Shown here piece by piece: positions 35,242 through 45,075 of a DNA stretch of 64,000 nucleotides (position 1 is its first letter; each line of letters opens with the position of its first letter). This DNA is from Hyphomicrobiales bacterium (lineage in GTDB: Bacteria > Pseudomonadota > Alphaproteobacteria > Rhizobiales > Rhizobiaceae), in the NCBI GenBank assembly GCA_900489925.1, contig UEHQ01000034.1, positions 62,001-126,000 on the forward strand. The letters run 5' to 3'. The translations under genes and the position numbers were made by a program. The notes below the pieces were generated by a model. The model searched no databases, was not told where the DNA came from, and saw only the letters and a list, made by a program, of their open reading frames with translations.

Positions 35242-38200
35242 ATGAAATTTGTTCTGTTATGCGATGTCGTCGCGGCGCCAGACACCGGAAATCCTGTTTT
35301 CGGCATGCGGCTTTCCGGTGCGGGTCTTCGTCGATCATACGACACGGAGACCGATGAAGAGCTGATGGCAGCTGCTGAAAAGCTTTTTGCGGGCGTCAAG
35401 GGCAAAGCAGTTCCCTTGCCCGGCGATGACTTAGATAAATATCTCGACAAGCTTGGCAAATCCGCCGGTCCCTTGTTCCCTTGGATCGGTGGTGACCTCG
35501 GATTTACATCTTATTGGGCGCAGGGATTACCCGCCGAAGTGCCGAACGGCACCGTTTCGCCAGTAACCGCAAACGAGCTTCCGCTTCCGCATGGCTCCGG
35601 ACGGCCGAATTTCGAGATGACGGATGAGACGTTCGCCTGGCTGCTTTACACGGCCATGCAGGATCTAACGGCAAGCTCGCCGCCGCACACCGCCCAATTT
35701 ACCAAGACGGCTCCCTTCATGCTGGCCGGACTGACGCCCGGCAATGATCGGACCCGCATCGACGAGGTTTCCGGAGAGAAGCACTGTTTCCGCTACGAGG
35801 CTTTCATGGCAGCACTTGCCTCGATGGCTGCTCCACTTCCGCATGGCAGGCTTAATCTTGTCCGGTTCGCGGAAATGACGAGCGCTCCCGTTCCCGGAAA
35901 CGGCAATCGAGCACTCCTGGTCGCCGCACCCTCGTTCACGCCGCGCGCCACGGATACGCTTCTTCAGCCTGATCTCAGCGATCCGGGGAAAATCCGCTGG
36001 GACAAGACCGACGCCGGCATAATCGCGACGATACCTTATCAGACGCCGTTCAATAATATCGAGATCGAAGCGATCTGCCGCGCGTTGAATCTGTCCGCGT
36101 CACCGTCAAGCGGCACCAGTTTTCTTGATCGCAGCACCTTCTGGGTGCGGCGCACCCACACAGGCGATAATGGCGACTATCGAAAGGGCGTGGGCCTCGA
36201 CGACAGCTTTGCACAGCTGCCGGGCCGCCTTTCCGAGATGTTCGACCTGCCGCGCCTGCTCGTCAACATCGTGGAGGAAGACAGCAGAGCCGCGGGCGCC
36301 CCGTTGGCGAGTGCCCTGTCCGTCCAAGACCGGATGGCGGGCGCTGCGTCGCTGTCACAGGCCGTGCTCATTGCGCTGCGCGACGTTGTCGGGCCTGGTT
36401 GTATCGTGCTCGATCCACCAGATGTCGATGCGGTTCTGAAGACACTGACCGGCCCCAACGGCTCACCGGCTCACTTATCCATCATCGAGCAGGTCAATGC
36501 GGCAGTCACCGTAAGTGACCAGTTGAGCGAGAAGGATCGAGGAATCCTTGCGGACGCCGTTATCGCCCTGGACAAGGCTTTCCGTGACGCCTTCCAGTCA
36601 GGCGGCATCGGCCGTGACGAACAGCTTGGGGCATGGTTCGACATCGTTGCCGGCGCAATCGGCCCCGGCCTTGGGATGCCGCTGACCGGAAAGGAGTTTC
36701 TGGCTGACCTCACTGTCGGCGTCGCCGGTGGTTTAGGTTCTGGTCCTTTCGACGCATCCGCCTTGCGGAAGGTCGTCGACGCCACGAACGATCCGGACAA
36801 TGCCGCATCGATTCAGATCGCGCTTTGGCGCAAGGCACTCTCGTCCGTCGATGGCTTCGGTTCGTGGCTTTCCGCCGCCAAGGCAGGATTTGTGGCCGCG
36901 TCGAATACCGGTTTCGACCTTCTGAAACTCTTGAGGGCTGCCAACGTCGACTTGCCCTGGATCCGTGACGAGGGGATCTGGCGCCGCGCAAGCGATCCCG
37001 CCATGCGCGATGTCGATGTTCTTCGCGGGACCCCGACGTCCAGAGGAAACATTCGGGACGCGGTCATTTCCTACGTTCATGGCACGCTATGCGAAGCCGG
37101 CAATGGAGCAGGCGGACTGGAACTCCGCTACGAGCAGCTTCACGGCCGGATCGGCAACCTTCCAGCCAGCGCCCGTGCCATCATCGCCGAGGCGGTCGAC
37201 GCAAACATCAAGACGCGCGTCCTACAATGGTTCGAAGAGCCGAAAAATGACGATGACGGAAGCACGCTTCTTTCCGGCACGCTTGTCGCCGATGCACATC
37301 CGGTGATTTTACAGATCGATCGGCTGGTCGTTGCACAGGCGAGCGCGACCGACCTTAACGACGACATGGCCGGCTATGGGCTGCTGATGCGACGCTCCGA
37401 GCCGCCCGAGGACTGGCGCTGTCTGACGGCAACCTTCGCCGAGATCAATCCGGACAATGCCTATGGAGCAACGGCAATCGCGATCCAGTTCGAGGACGCG
37501 CCCCGAACCGTCCTCTCGCCTTTGCCTGTCGGATACATCGGGCCGGCACCTCAAGCCTATATCCCTTACGACAACCGCCCTGTTGTCGGGGATTCCGACA
37601 CGGGCGCCAGCGCTGACGAACAAGACTCGGATCCTCGTATCGCGCGCCTGGTCCAGCCGGTCGTGCAGAACACGCCGCCATCCGAGACACTTCTTCCGTT
37701 CCTCGCCTATGGCGCGACCTATGAGGTCGCACCCTTTGGCATCTCAAACCACGGCGGCCTTCCGACAGACATCCGCAGGGACGACTATCCGGCGCTGCTT
37801 GACCCATTGAAGCTTGCGGTCGATCAGTTCGTGCCGCCGGATGATACCTTGCGCCGCTTTACCTATCTGCGCAGGACAGGGATTGGCGCGCTGCGCGTCG
37901 CGCCGGCCGCGCGGCCGGAGGGCGACACCTACAACCCGCTGATCCCCGGCAAGGACACGAAGCCGATCGCCGAGGAGATCTTCGTGCCGTCGATAGCGGT
38001 GGAACCCTGGCATCCCAATCCGCCGCAGCCATCTCGTCCGCTCAAGCTGAAGACCGCTTTGATGCTCGCCGATGCCGATGGCGACGCATTGAGTAAGGAC
38101 ACCGGAAATCTGACGCTGCAGATCAGCGCTCCCGTCACGCCGATCGAGGATTTCGACAGGTGGCTGGCGTTGGACGAGGCTTTGCTGGCACAGGCAGACC

Positions 38201-41052
38201 CTGATCGCGCCAAGCTACGTGCGTTCCGAAAGGAACTGCGCAACCTTTACGATGAGCGGACTGAGAAACTCAACGATCTGGAAATGCGCCGGCTCCGCCA
38301 GGGAGGGAGTATCGGTCTCGATCGCGAAATCGCAGAACTCAGAGAGCAGCTCGCGCTTCAGGATCCGGCAGTCGATGCATTGGCAATTTCAGTGAGACGC
38401 GTTCGGCGTTCAGGTACGCTCTCGCCGGAAGCCGTGGATCCATTCAATCCGGTGCTCCTGCCCTGGGGGTGGCATTGGAGCGCGGATATCTCTGCGGAAG
38501 ATCCCTTCAAGGGTCGTCCGCCGATAACGCTTACCTGCAAGATCGATCAGCACGGATCCACCGTCTTCGATGAGGACAAGCGCACAATCGCCGTCGCAGC
38601 CGGCGATGTCGTCGTGGTTCAGCTCTTCGCTGCGGTTCGGTATCAGCGTTTCTCAGGCTCGGCCGCCACCGCTGGTGAGCGCCGCTTTGACAGCGTCGTC
38701 CGCAAGGCCTCTGTCGGGGACCTGCCAGATGATACGCTGCCAAGCGACGGCAAGACAAAATACCGGCTGTTCAGCCTGCATGAATTTGCAGTGGAAGCCG
38801 CATCGCCATTGATGCCGTCTGTCGCGAACATTGCGTCCCAGATCGTCGGCTCGGTCATAGGTGATCGCCCCGCGTCCGATGAGCGAACCGGCGATATTCG
38901 GCTGGATTTTACAAGGCAAGTGTCAGCAGCGATGGACGCTGTCGGCGCGATTTCCGTTGGCGCGCAGGCATGGCGCTGGGCCGGGCGACCGCTCTCGGCG
39001 TTCCCGTTCAAAAGCCAGCGACACTTCAACGATTTCCCGGCAGTCGATCCGGGCGATCCGAATGATCCGGATCCGACGAAACAGGTCCCGCCGCCTTCGG
39101 CATCCGAATATCCGTTTCTCTGGGATGTGGCGGGCTTTGCCGAGCGGCTGGACGAAACCCTGGATCCGGCAAATGCGCCGGTACCGATAAGCGAAACGAT
39201 CGTGACGACCGATGGCAAGGCGAAAGCGACGCCGCGTGCAATACGCATTGCCCTCAATTCCCCCGGTAGGGTGGAAACGGCGCGCTACTTGCGTTTCATT
39301 GCCACGGCGCGGTCACGATATGAGGCGGCTTACAACGCGGCCGGCGTGACAATCAAGCCGGTGCCGGTTAGCTGGGAAAGCCCAAGCAAGCTGTGGTCGA
39401 CGCCTTGGTATCGGATGCTGAGGCCCGCAGCCTATCCCACAGAGATTCCGAAGCCAGGTATCAAGGCTCTTCTTCCCTTGACACGGTCGCTTTACGAGGG
39501 TGATAGCCCGTCGCCGGTGGCTGGCGTCCTGGCCATCATCGATGGAGCCTGGTTCGAGCTTTCAGGGCTTGGCGACTGGATGCTGGGAGGCGTCGAGATT
39601 GCCCGCAGAACGAAATTCCGCGAGAGCGGGTCCACCATCTCAGCGAGCGCCGTCGAAATGGGTCCCGATCCTCTTGTCCGAGCCTATGGTCTCGGCAGCC
39701 AGCCGCCATCAAAACGCATGAGCCCGACCAACTCGAAGGAACTGCGAGGCGTGGCGCCGGTCAGTATCGCCGGCCCGCTCGGGCACACGTTCGACACGGG
39801 CACGGCAACCGGGCTCTATCTGAACAGCTCGTTCGTGGTCAGGCCACCGGATTTCACCAGCGACGACCCGGACGCGTGGTGGATGAGCAAGCTGGCCTTC
39901 CGACGCATGGTGCTTGCAGAGGCAATAAGTGATTATTGGTTCGACGCTGGGGTGCTGCCGGCGAGATCGACCACCGGCCAGGTTTCCATCACCCAGCATG
40001 CGACCAAGGCGCAAGGCGGAAAGGCGACGGCTAGCTTTGCACTCGATGCCAGCCTTGCGACGAGCGCGAAGGCTCTCACCCAGAAAATCCTCGTCGATGC
40101 TCGACAGATCAATGGCGAATGGGCCTTTGTAATCACGGATGCCACGGAGAAAGGTCTTGCGGGCGAATTCAAGCTTCGCGCGGCGTCCTTCGATCTGCGC
40201 TTTCTTGCGGTCCGGAAAACATCGCGCATTGTGCCGACAGATGAAAAGTCTCCACTCTATGCATGGTTCGAGCTTCTGCTGATGGTCCGCGCCGCCGAAG
40301 GGGCGTGGATGTTGGCCTGGGAGACGAGGCTGTTTGACGAAGTCCCGGCGGATGCGACAGAGGATACGTCGGCAGCAGAACTGACACTGAATCTGAGCCA
40401 TACTCTAACCGCGGCGACCACCGGCGAGACCAAGGTCAGCAATGCACTTCAGGTTTCGGAACCGACCGAAGGCCGGTGGGCGCAATTCATGCCAAACACG
40501 GAGGCCCTTGTCCGCTCCAGCAGTGTCTCGTTGAGCGGGCTCTCCATGACGGTAGATCCCGGCGATACCACCAAGCTTCTCCTGAGCGCCGGCGGGATGG
40601 AATGGGGCTGGCTCGCCACGGACGCTCTGTGCGCCGAAAGGGGCAGGGGCAGCGAGAACCAGGGCCTGTTCAATCTACTCCTGGTCACATCCGGGATAAA
40701 AACGGTATCCGGTGGCGAAGACGAAGCCTTCATCGGCCTCTACCATTCACCGAAGGGTTATGACAGCAGCCGCAAGGCGGTTTCGCTGGCGCCATTCTCG
40801 TCGGCTCCCGGCAGCGTCGATCTTGGCGGGAAACCCCTGATCGGACGGATCGTGACCGTTCGATCGGGGCGCCCGAACGTCCTTGAGGGTGATATCCAGG
40901 CGTGGCGCGACGATCCGTGGAGATACTTCTTCCCGCGTGAAGGAGCAGGGACGACGGATCCGGCCGAGGTTTTCGGCAGCGAGAAAGCGCCCGATGTCTC
41001 GCTTCACATGATAGAGATTTATGCGCCGATCCAACTCAGCCAAACCGCATAA
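35242..41052 (+). CDS. Giant protein of unknown function, 1936 aa (partner 2)
   Basis: I do not recognise this family. There is no signal peptide or membrane segment. The N-terminus (MKFVLLCDVVAAPDTGNPVF) and most of the chain look like mixed alpha/beta or beta-rich domains with many Trp/Tyr/Pro-rich loops. A short charged helix lies at about residues 985-1040. The last 250 residues are beta-rich again. No Walker, protease, nuclease or glycosidase motif is evident. It starts seven bases after the first giant gene with a GAGGGGA ribosome-binding site, indicating coupled translation and probably a complex of the two products. The operon is followed by panC, whose promoter seems separate. Confidence 0.8.
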   Translation: MKFVLLCDVVAAPDTGNPVFGMRLSGAGLRRSYDTETDEELMAAAEKLFAGVKGKAVPLPGDDLDKYLDKLGKSAGPLFPWIGGDLGFTSYWAQGLPAEVPNGTVSPVTANELPLPHGSGRPNFEMTDETFAWLLYTAMQDLTASSPPHTAQFTKTAPFMLAGLTPGNDRTRIDEVSGEKHCFRYEAFMAALASMAAPLPHGRLNLVRFAEMTSAPVPGNGNRALLVAAPSFTPRATDTLLQPDLSDPGKIRWDKTDAGIIATIPYQTPFNNIEIEAICRALNLSASPSSGTSFLDRSTFWVRRTHTGDNGDYRKGVGLDDSFAQLPGRLSEMFDLPRLLVNIVEEDSRAAGAPLASALSVQDRMAGAASLSQAVLIALRDVVGPGCIVLDPPDVDAVLKTLTGPNGSPAHLSIIEQVNAAVTVSDQLSEKDRGILADAVIALDKAFRDAFQSGGIGRDEQLGAWFDIVAGAIGPGLGMPLTGKEFLADLTVGVAGGLGSGPFDASALRKVVDATNDPDNAASIQIALWRKALSSVDGFGSWLSAAKAGFVAASNTGFDLLKLLRAANVDLPWIRDEGIWRRASDPAMRDVDVLRGTPTSRGNIRDAVISYVHGTLCEAGNGAGGLELRYEQLHGRIGNLPASARAIIAEAVDANIKTRVLQWFEEPKNDDDGSTLLSGTLVADAHPVILQIDRLVVAQASATDLNDDMAGYGLLMRRSEPPEDWRCLTATFAEINPDNAYGATAIAIQFEDAPRTVLSPLPVGYIGPAPQAYIPYDNRPVVGDSDTGASADEQDSDPRIARLVQPVVQNTPPSETLLPFLAYGATYEVAPFGISNHGGLPTDIRRDDYPALLDPLKLAVDQFVPPDDTLRRFTYLRRTGIGALRVAPAARPEGDTYNPLIPGKDTKPIAEEIFVPSIAVEPWHPNPPQPSRPLKLKTALMLADADGDALSKDTGNLTLQISAPVTPIEDFDRWLALDEALLAQADPDRAKLRAFRKELRNLYDERTEKLNDLEMRRLRQGGSIGLDREIAELREQLALQDPAVDALAISVRRVRRSGTLSPEAVDPFNPVLLPWGWHWSADISAEDPFKGRPPITLTCKIDQHGSTVFDEDKRTIAVAAGDVVVVQLFAAVRYQRFSGSAATAGERRFDSVVRKASVGDLPDDTLPSDGKTKYRLFSLHEFAVEAASPLMPSVANIASQIVGSVIGDRPASDERTGDIRLDFTRQVSAAMDAVGAISVGAQAWRWAGRPLSAFPFKSQRHFNDFPAVDPGDPNDPDPTKQVPPPSASEYPFLWDVAGFAERLDETLDPANAPVPISETIVTTDGKAKATPRAIRIALNSPGRVETARYLRFIATARSRYEAAYNAAGVTIKPVPVSWESPSKLWSTPWYRMLRPAAYPTEIPKPGIKALLPLTRSLYEGDSPSPVAGVLAIIDGAWFELSGLGDWMLGGVEIARRTKFRESGSTISASAVEMGPDPLVRAYGLGSQPPSKRMSPTNSKELRGVAPVSIAGPLGHTFDTGTATGLYLNSSFVVRPPDFTSDDPDAWWMSKLAFRRMVLAEAISDYWFDAGVLPARSTTGQVSITQHATKAQGGKATASFALDASLATSAKALTQKILVDARQINGEWAFVITDATEKGLAGEFKLRAASFDLRFLAVRKTSRIVPTDEKSPLYAWFELLLMVRAAEGAWMLAWETRLFDEVPADATEDTSAAELTLNLSHTLTAATTGETKVSNALQVSEPTEGRWAQFMPNTEALVRSSSVSLSGLSMTVDPGDTTKLLLSAGGMEWGWLATDALCAERGRGSENQGLFNLLLVTSGIKTVSGGEDEAFIGLYHSPKGYDSSRKAVSLAPFSSAPGSVDLGGKPLIGRIVTVRSGRPNVLEGDIQAWRDDPWRYFFPREGAGTTDPAEVFGSEKAPDVSLHMIEIYAPIQLSQTA

Positions 41053-41148
41053 CAACGCGGATGCGATGCATTCGGGGCGCATCATCTATATGCGCGAAAT
41101 AATACATACCGCGTGGATCGCTTAATCGATATTATCGCCTTGCTCGCG

Positions 41149-41177
41149 TTGACGCATTTCGTCAAATCGAGTTCTAT
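41149..41177 (+). promoter_or_regulatory. Predicted panCB promoter
   Basis: TTGACG (41149-41154) and TTCTAT (41172-41177) are separated by 17 bases and lie about 50 bases before panC. It would give the pantothenate genes their own promoter, independent of the giant genes. Confidence 0.35.
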
Positions 41178-41229
41178 CCGCCACCTTCCTGCGCCGGCCG
41201 TGCCGGCGACGGGCTGAGGAGGAGGTGCG

Positions 41230-42105
41230 ATGCGTATTATCAAGACCACGGCGGAGCTGCGCGATTGCCTCGCGGCCTTTCGGCGTGATGGGCGAACGGT
41301 CGGTTTCGTGCCGACGATGGGCTTTCTGCATGTCGGTCACATGGCGCTGGTTTCGCGCGCCTCTGCCGAGAACGACGTGACCGTGGTTTCCATCTTCGTC
41401 AATCCACTTCAGTTCGGCGCGAACGAGGACCTGGCAAAATATCCGCGCGACCTCGCGCGCGATGCCGCCATGCTGGAAGAGGCAGGGGTCGACGTTCTCT
41501 TCGCACCCGGTGTGACGGAAATGTACCCGCAGCCGATGCAAACCGTTGTCGATGTTCCGGAGATCGGCAGCGAGCTGGAAGGTGCCGTGCGCCCCGGGCA
41601 TTTCGCCGGCGTGGCGACCGTTGTCACCAAGCTCTTCAATCTGGTGCAGCCCCAAGCAGCCTATTTCGGAGAAAAGGATTACCAACAGGTCGCGCTCATC
41701 AAACGCATGGTCGAGGATCTGGCACAGCCGGTCAGGGTGGTCGCCGTTGCCACCGTGCGCGAAGCCGATGGTCTCGCGTGTTCGTCGCGCAACGTCTATC
41801 TCAGCGAGCGCGAGCGCGCCGCCGCGGTAGTCGTGCCCAAGACGCTTGACGAAGCCCAGCGCCTCTACGCGGAGGGCTGCGACGATCCAGCCGAGCTGGA
41901 AGCCGCGCTGATGCGGTTCGTCGTGTCAGAGCCACTGGCTGTGGCCGAGGTCGTTGCCGTCCGCGATCCGGTAACGTTGAAACCGATAGCATCTCTACAA
42001 TCAGGGCCGGTGCTGGTGGCGCTCTTCATAAGGGTCGGGACCACGCGACTCCTCGACAACCGTGTTATCGGTCTCAATACATCCAGCCAGACGAGGGCCG
42101 CATAA
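41230..42105 (+). CDS. panC: Pantoate--beta-alanine ligase
   Basis: This 291-residue pantothenate synthetase joins pantoate and beta-alanine with ATP, the last step of vitamin B5 synthesis. It has the nucleotidyl-transferase motifs FVPTMGFLHVGHMALV (residues about 26-41, HxGH type), FVNPLQFGANEDLAKYPRD, GHFAGVATVV, YFGEKDYQQ and SSRNVYLS, all standard. GGAGGAGG precedes the ATG. The stop overlaps the panB start (TAATG), so the two are translationally coupled. The omega-aminotransferase at the window start could interconvert beta-alanine, a weak link. Confidence 0.97.
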   Translation: MRIIKTTAELRDCLAAFRRDGRTVGFVPTMGFLHVGHMALVSRASAENDVTVVSIFVNPLQFGANEDLAKYPRDLARDAAMLEEAGVDVLFAPGVTEMYPQPMQTVVDVPEIGSELEGAVRPGHFAGVATVVTKLFNLVQPQAAYFGEKDYQQVALIKRMVEDLAQPVRVVAVATVREADGLACSSRNVYLSERERAAAVVVPKTLDEAQRLYAEGCDDPAELEAALMRFVVSEPLAVAEVVAVRDPVTLKPIASLQSGPVLVALFIRVGTTRLLDNRVIGLNTSSQTRAA

Positions 42106-42926
42106 TGAGCGCGCAAGGCAAGCAGAAGCGTCTGACAACGGCGGCGATCCGAGCGATGAAAGGCGGCGAGAAGGTTGTTTGCCTCACCGCTTACACGACG
42201 CCGATTGCCCGCCTGCTCGATCCGCATTGCGATCTGTTGCTGGTCGGGGATTCCGTTGGCATGGTTCTCTACGGGATGGAGACGACGGTCGCAGTGACGC
42301 TCGAGATGATGATCGCACACGGAAAGGCCGTCATGCGTGGGGCAGCCCATGCCTGCGTGATGGTCGATTTGCCGTTTGGAACCTACCAGGAATCGAAGGA
42401 GCAGGCGTTTCGCAGCGCGGTTCGCATCATGCAGGAGAGTGGGTGTGACGGTGTTAAGCTCGAGGGTGGGGAAGAAATGGCCGAGACCATAGCCTTCCTG
42501 ACGGCCCGAGGCATTCCCGTTTGCGGCCATGTCGGCTTGATGCCGCAGTTGGTCAACACGGCGGGTGGGTTCCGATCCCTCGGCCACTCGGAGCAGGAAG
42601 CCCACAAGATCCGCCGCGACGCGGTTGCCGTCGCCGAAGCGGGTGCCTTCGCCGTCGTCGTCGAAGGGACAGTCGAGCCGCTTGCGCGCGAGATCACGGC
42701 CGCGCTGGCTGTGCCGACCATTGGTATTGGTGCGTCGCCTGCCTGTGACGGACAGGTGCTTGTTTCCGATGACATGCTCGGTCTTTTCAACGATTTCAAG
42801 CCGCGCTTCGTCAAGCGTTTCGCCGATCTCAGCCCGCTCGTTTCACAGGCTGTCGCCAGCTATGCCGACGATGTCCGTGCTGGCCGCTTCCCGGCGCAGG
42901 AGCATACATTCCAGGTTCGGCGGTGA
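42105..42926 (+). CDS. panB: 3-methyl-2-oxobutanoate hydroxymethyltransferase
   Basis: This 273-residue ketopantoate hydroxymethyltransferase transfers a hydroxymethyl group from methylene-tetrahydrofolate to 2-oxoisovalerate. It has VCLTAYTTPIARLLD, LLVGDSVGMVLYGM with the Mg-binding Asp, MVDLPFGTYQ, VKLEGG, HVGLMPQ and IGIGASPACDGQVLVSDDM, all family hallmarks. The start codon overlaps the panC stop. The gene ends three bases before the convergent flavoprotein gene, with no room for a separate terminator. Confidence 0.97.
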   Translation: MSAQGKQKRLTTAAIRAMKGGEKVVCLTAYTTPIARLLDPHCDLLLVGDSVGMVLYGMETTVAVTLEMMIAHGKAVMRGAAHACVMVDLPFGTYQESKEQAFRSAVRIMQESGCDGVKLEGGEEMAETIAFLTARGIPVCGHVGLMPQLVNTAGGFRSLGHSEQEAHKIRRDAVAVAEAGAFAVVVEGTVEPLAREITAALAVPTIGIGASPACDGQVLVSDDMLGLFNDFKPRFVKRFADLSPLVSQAVASYADDVRAGRFPAQEHTFQVRR

Positions 42927-42929
42927 CCG

Positions 42930-44174
42930 CTAGGGTCGGTCGCCTAAGACGCTTGCCGAACCTTTGTCCGCAGCTAACCAGTCTGCCATGCCACGCGCGG
43001 CCGCTCGGCCGGTGGCCATGCATGCCGTGAGGAGGTAGCCGCCGGTCGGCGCTTCCCAATCGATCATTTCGCCGGCAACGAATGTTCCGGGCACGGCCGT
43101 CAGCATGTAGCGCGCGTCGATCTCTTCCCAGGCCACGCCACCGGCGGACGATATTGCCTCGACGATCGGGCGCGGTCTGGCAACAGGGATCGGCAACGCC
43201 TTGATCAGCTGAGCCAGCCGCTGCGGGCTTTGCAGGTCCTCAGCGCTGCCGAGTTCGCGGAGCAGGTTTGCCTTGACGCCATCGAGGCCTGCGCCCTTAC
43301 GAAGGCGGTTGGCAAAGCTCATCTTCGGATCGAGGCGGCCAAGATCGCGTTCGATCCGATCGATCACTCGACCGGGCATCAGATCGATTTCCAAGCACAT
43401 AGCTTGGCCGGCGGCCAGCCCATCGCGCAGCGCTGCGGAATGTGCGTAGATCAGGCTGCCTTCGATGCCGTGCCGGCTGATCACAAACTCGCCGGGATGG
43501 GTACCAGCGGCTGATCGCGCCGTCACCGATTTGATCGGCTGGCCGGCAAATCGGTCGCGGAAAAACGCGCTCCATTCGACATCAAAGCCACAATTGGCCG
43601 GCCGAAAATCGCGGACGGCTATTGCCCTGTCCTTGAGCCAGGGAACCCATTGACCATCGGAGCCGAGCCTTGGCCAGCTTTCTCCGCCAAGCGCCAGCAA
43701 GGCGGCGTCGCACTGGATTGTCTTAAGACCATCAACAGATTCGATCGTGAAGGCACCTTGCGAAAATCCGATCCAGCGGTGCCTTGTCAGGATCTTCACG
43801 CCTTGGCCTTCAAGTCTCCTGAGCCAGGCACGAAGCAACGGCGACGCTTTCATGGCCATCGGAAAGACGCGGCCTGACGATCCGACAAAGGTTTGTGTTC
43901 CCAATCCGGCTGCCCACTGCCGAATGTCTTCGGGTGTGAAGCCATCCAACGCAGCGCGAAGTCGTTGGTTGGCGGCACCGAAGCGCGTGACGAAGCGATC
44001 GTAGTCTTCGGAATGAGTGATGTTGAGCCCGGATTTTCCGGCCAACAGGAATTTGCGGGCAACGGTGGGCATCGCTTCGTAGACAGTGACCGCATGACCG
44101 GCGGTCGACAACACTTCGGCGGCCATGAGCCCCGCTGGCCCGCCGCCGATGATCGCGATCTCTTTCTGTGTCAT
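42930..44174 (-). CDS. NAD(P)/FAD-dependent flavoprotein (TIGR03862/HI0933-like)
   Basis: This 414-residue flavoprotein of the HI0933/YhiN-like group has GGGPAGLMAAEVLS for the FAD dinucleotide fold at about residues 11-24, VARKFLLAGKSGLNITHSED, LALGGESWPRLGSDG and the C-terminal FAD-contact region FVAGEMIDWEAPTGGYLLTACMATG. The length and motifs best match TIGR03862 proteins. The physiological reaction is not established for the family. It is a single gene convergent with panB. Confidence 0.85.
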   Translation of the reverse strand: MTQKEIAIIGGGPAGLMAAEVLSTAGHAVTVYEAMPTVARKFLLAGKSGLNITHSEDYDRFVTRFGAANQRLRAALDGFTPEDIRQWAAGLGTQTFVGSSGRVFPMAMKASPLLRAWLRRLEGQGVKILTRHRWIGFSQGAFTIESVDGLKTIQCDAALLALGGESWPRLGSDGQWVPWLKDRAIAVRDFRPANCGFDVEWSAFFRDRFAGQPIKSVTARSAAGTHPGEFVISRHGIEGSLIYAHSAALRDGLAAGQAMCLEIDLMPGRVIDRIERDLGRLDPKMSFANRLRKGAGLDGVKANLLRELGSAEDLQSPQRLAQLIKALPIPVARPRPIVEAISSAGGVAWEEIDARYMLTAVPGTFVAGEMIDWEAPTGGYLLTACMATGRAAARGMADWLAADKGSASVLGDRP

Positions 44175-44467
44175 GCCTTTACCCGTGCCGGTCTCGAGAC
44201 TCTCTCATGGCCCGCACAGGCTTGGTATGCAAGGCGCGTCGGATCAGGAGCAGGGGTCGAAAGGAATTTCACTGGCGGCAGTAGCACCGATCCATGCTTG
44301 CGGACCCGCACTTGGAGCGGAAGGACGCCGTGGACAAAGTCTGGGATTTCACGGAGGGGCTGTGAGGACGAATGCCGATCCGGCCGCGATTTCGTCCTCA
44401 CTGATCGAGATCGCGACATGCGACCGCATCTGGAGAGTGCCTTGGCCGAGCCCAGGCCGAAACAGAA
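44175..44467. other. Intergenic stretch, nothing convincing
   Basis: These 293 bases between the flavoprotein start and the DUF2735 stop contain open frames on both strands. Their predicted products are Ser/Arg/Pro-rich and look like frame artefacts. No clear hairpin or operator was seen. Confidence 0.35.
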
Positions 44468-44671
44468 TCAATCCACCACGCGAGGCACGAATTTTGGCTT
44501 CGCAGGCGTTTCGGCTTCTTTCATTGCATCTTCGTGATACCAGCAGCTGTCATAAACGCAGGGGCCAATATCTTCTGCGATATCAGTCTTTTGCCGCGTG
44601 CTGGCAGCAGCGAAGCGCTTGCCGGGGAACGCGTATATCGTCGCAGACTCGTGATGCACACCAGTAATCAT
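44468..44671 (-). CDS. DUF2735 family small protein
   Basis: This is a 67-residue protein. It starts MITGVHHESATIYAFPGKRF and contains DSCWYHEDAMKEAE, matching the small DUF2735 proteins often found divergent from glnII in rhizobia. An AAGGAGG site stands six bases before the ATG at 44671; the longer frame upstream is not supported. The function is unknown, but the conserved position next to glnII suggests a nitrogen-related role. Its promoter shares the 490-base divergent region with glnII. Confidence 0.8.
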   Translation of the reverse strand: MITGVHHESATIYAFPGKRFAAASTRQKTDIAEDIGPCVYDSCWYHEDAMKEAETPAKPKFVPRVVD

Positions 44672-44855
44672 GTCATGCCTCCTTGTGAGACCCGCATTTG
44701 AACGTTGAGGCCACAATAGCACATCTGCACAGAGATTGCGCGATTTGATTGAAAAAAGTGCAATATTTGTTGGAATAATAGGCAAGGCACGGATGATTAC
44801 GTTTATATCAGATTTTACTCACGTCCAAAGATTGATCATTTGCCTATTATTTGAT

Positions 44856-44869
44856 CTTTTGGCCAAAAG
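44856..44869. promoter_or_regulatory. 14-bp palindrome in the glnII upstream region
   Basis: CTTTTGGCCAAAAG is perfectly symmetric and lies in an AT-rich stretch about 200 bases before the glnII promoter and about 185 before the DUF2735 start. It could be an operator for either gene. The regulator is unknown. Confidence 0.35.
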
Positions 44870-44975
44870 TGAGAAAAAATTCGCCGGCCCTTATCCGCTT
44901 CTCGACCGTCCGATCCGCGCGGCGGCATTCTCCCGAATGATGATGTGTAACTGCTTGAGTCCGCTATGACTTCAG

Positions 44976-44995
44976 TGCCCCGCACTGCGGGCACC
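44976..44995. promoter_or_regulatory. Candidate NtrC-type upstream site
   Basis: GTGCCC and GGGCAC form an inverted repeat around CGCACTGC, about 65 bases upstream of the sigma-54 promoter. This spacing suits an enhancer-binding site, and NtrC is the usual activator of glnII. The match to the NtrC consensus is only partial, and it could also form a hairpin. Confidence 0.35.
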
Positions 44996-45059
44996 CGTTG
45001 CGCGGATTGTGACAGAAACCTGGGATCCGGGACAAGCTGCAACGATGGCATTTTCGAAC

Positions 45060-45075
45060 TGGCACGCGATATGCA
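45060..45075 (+). promoter_or_regulatory. Sigma-54 promoter of glnII
   Basis: TGGCACG-CGAT-ATGCA fits the -24/-12 consensus (TGGCACR, four bases, TTGCW) with one mismatch. It lies about 90 bases before the glnII start. Control by RpoN and NtrC under nitrogen limitation is established for glnII in rhizobia. Confidence 0.7.

Noticed and set aside
44125..44667. 180-codon plus-strand ORF between the flavoprotein and DUF2735 genes
   Set aside because: It overlaps the flavoprotein start and the DUF2735 gene in antisense and has random-looking composition.
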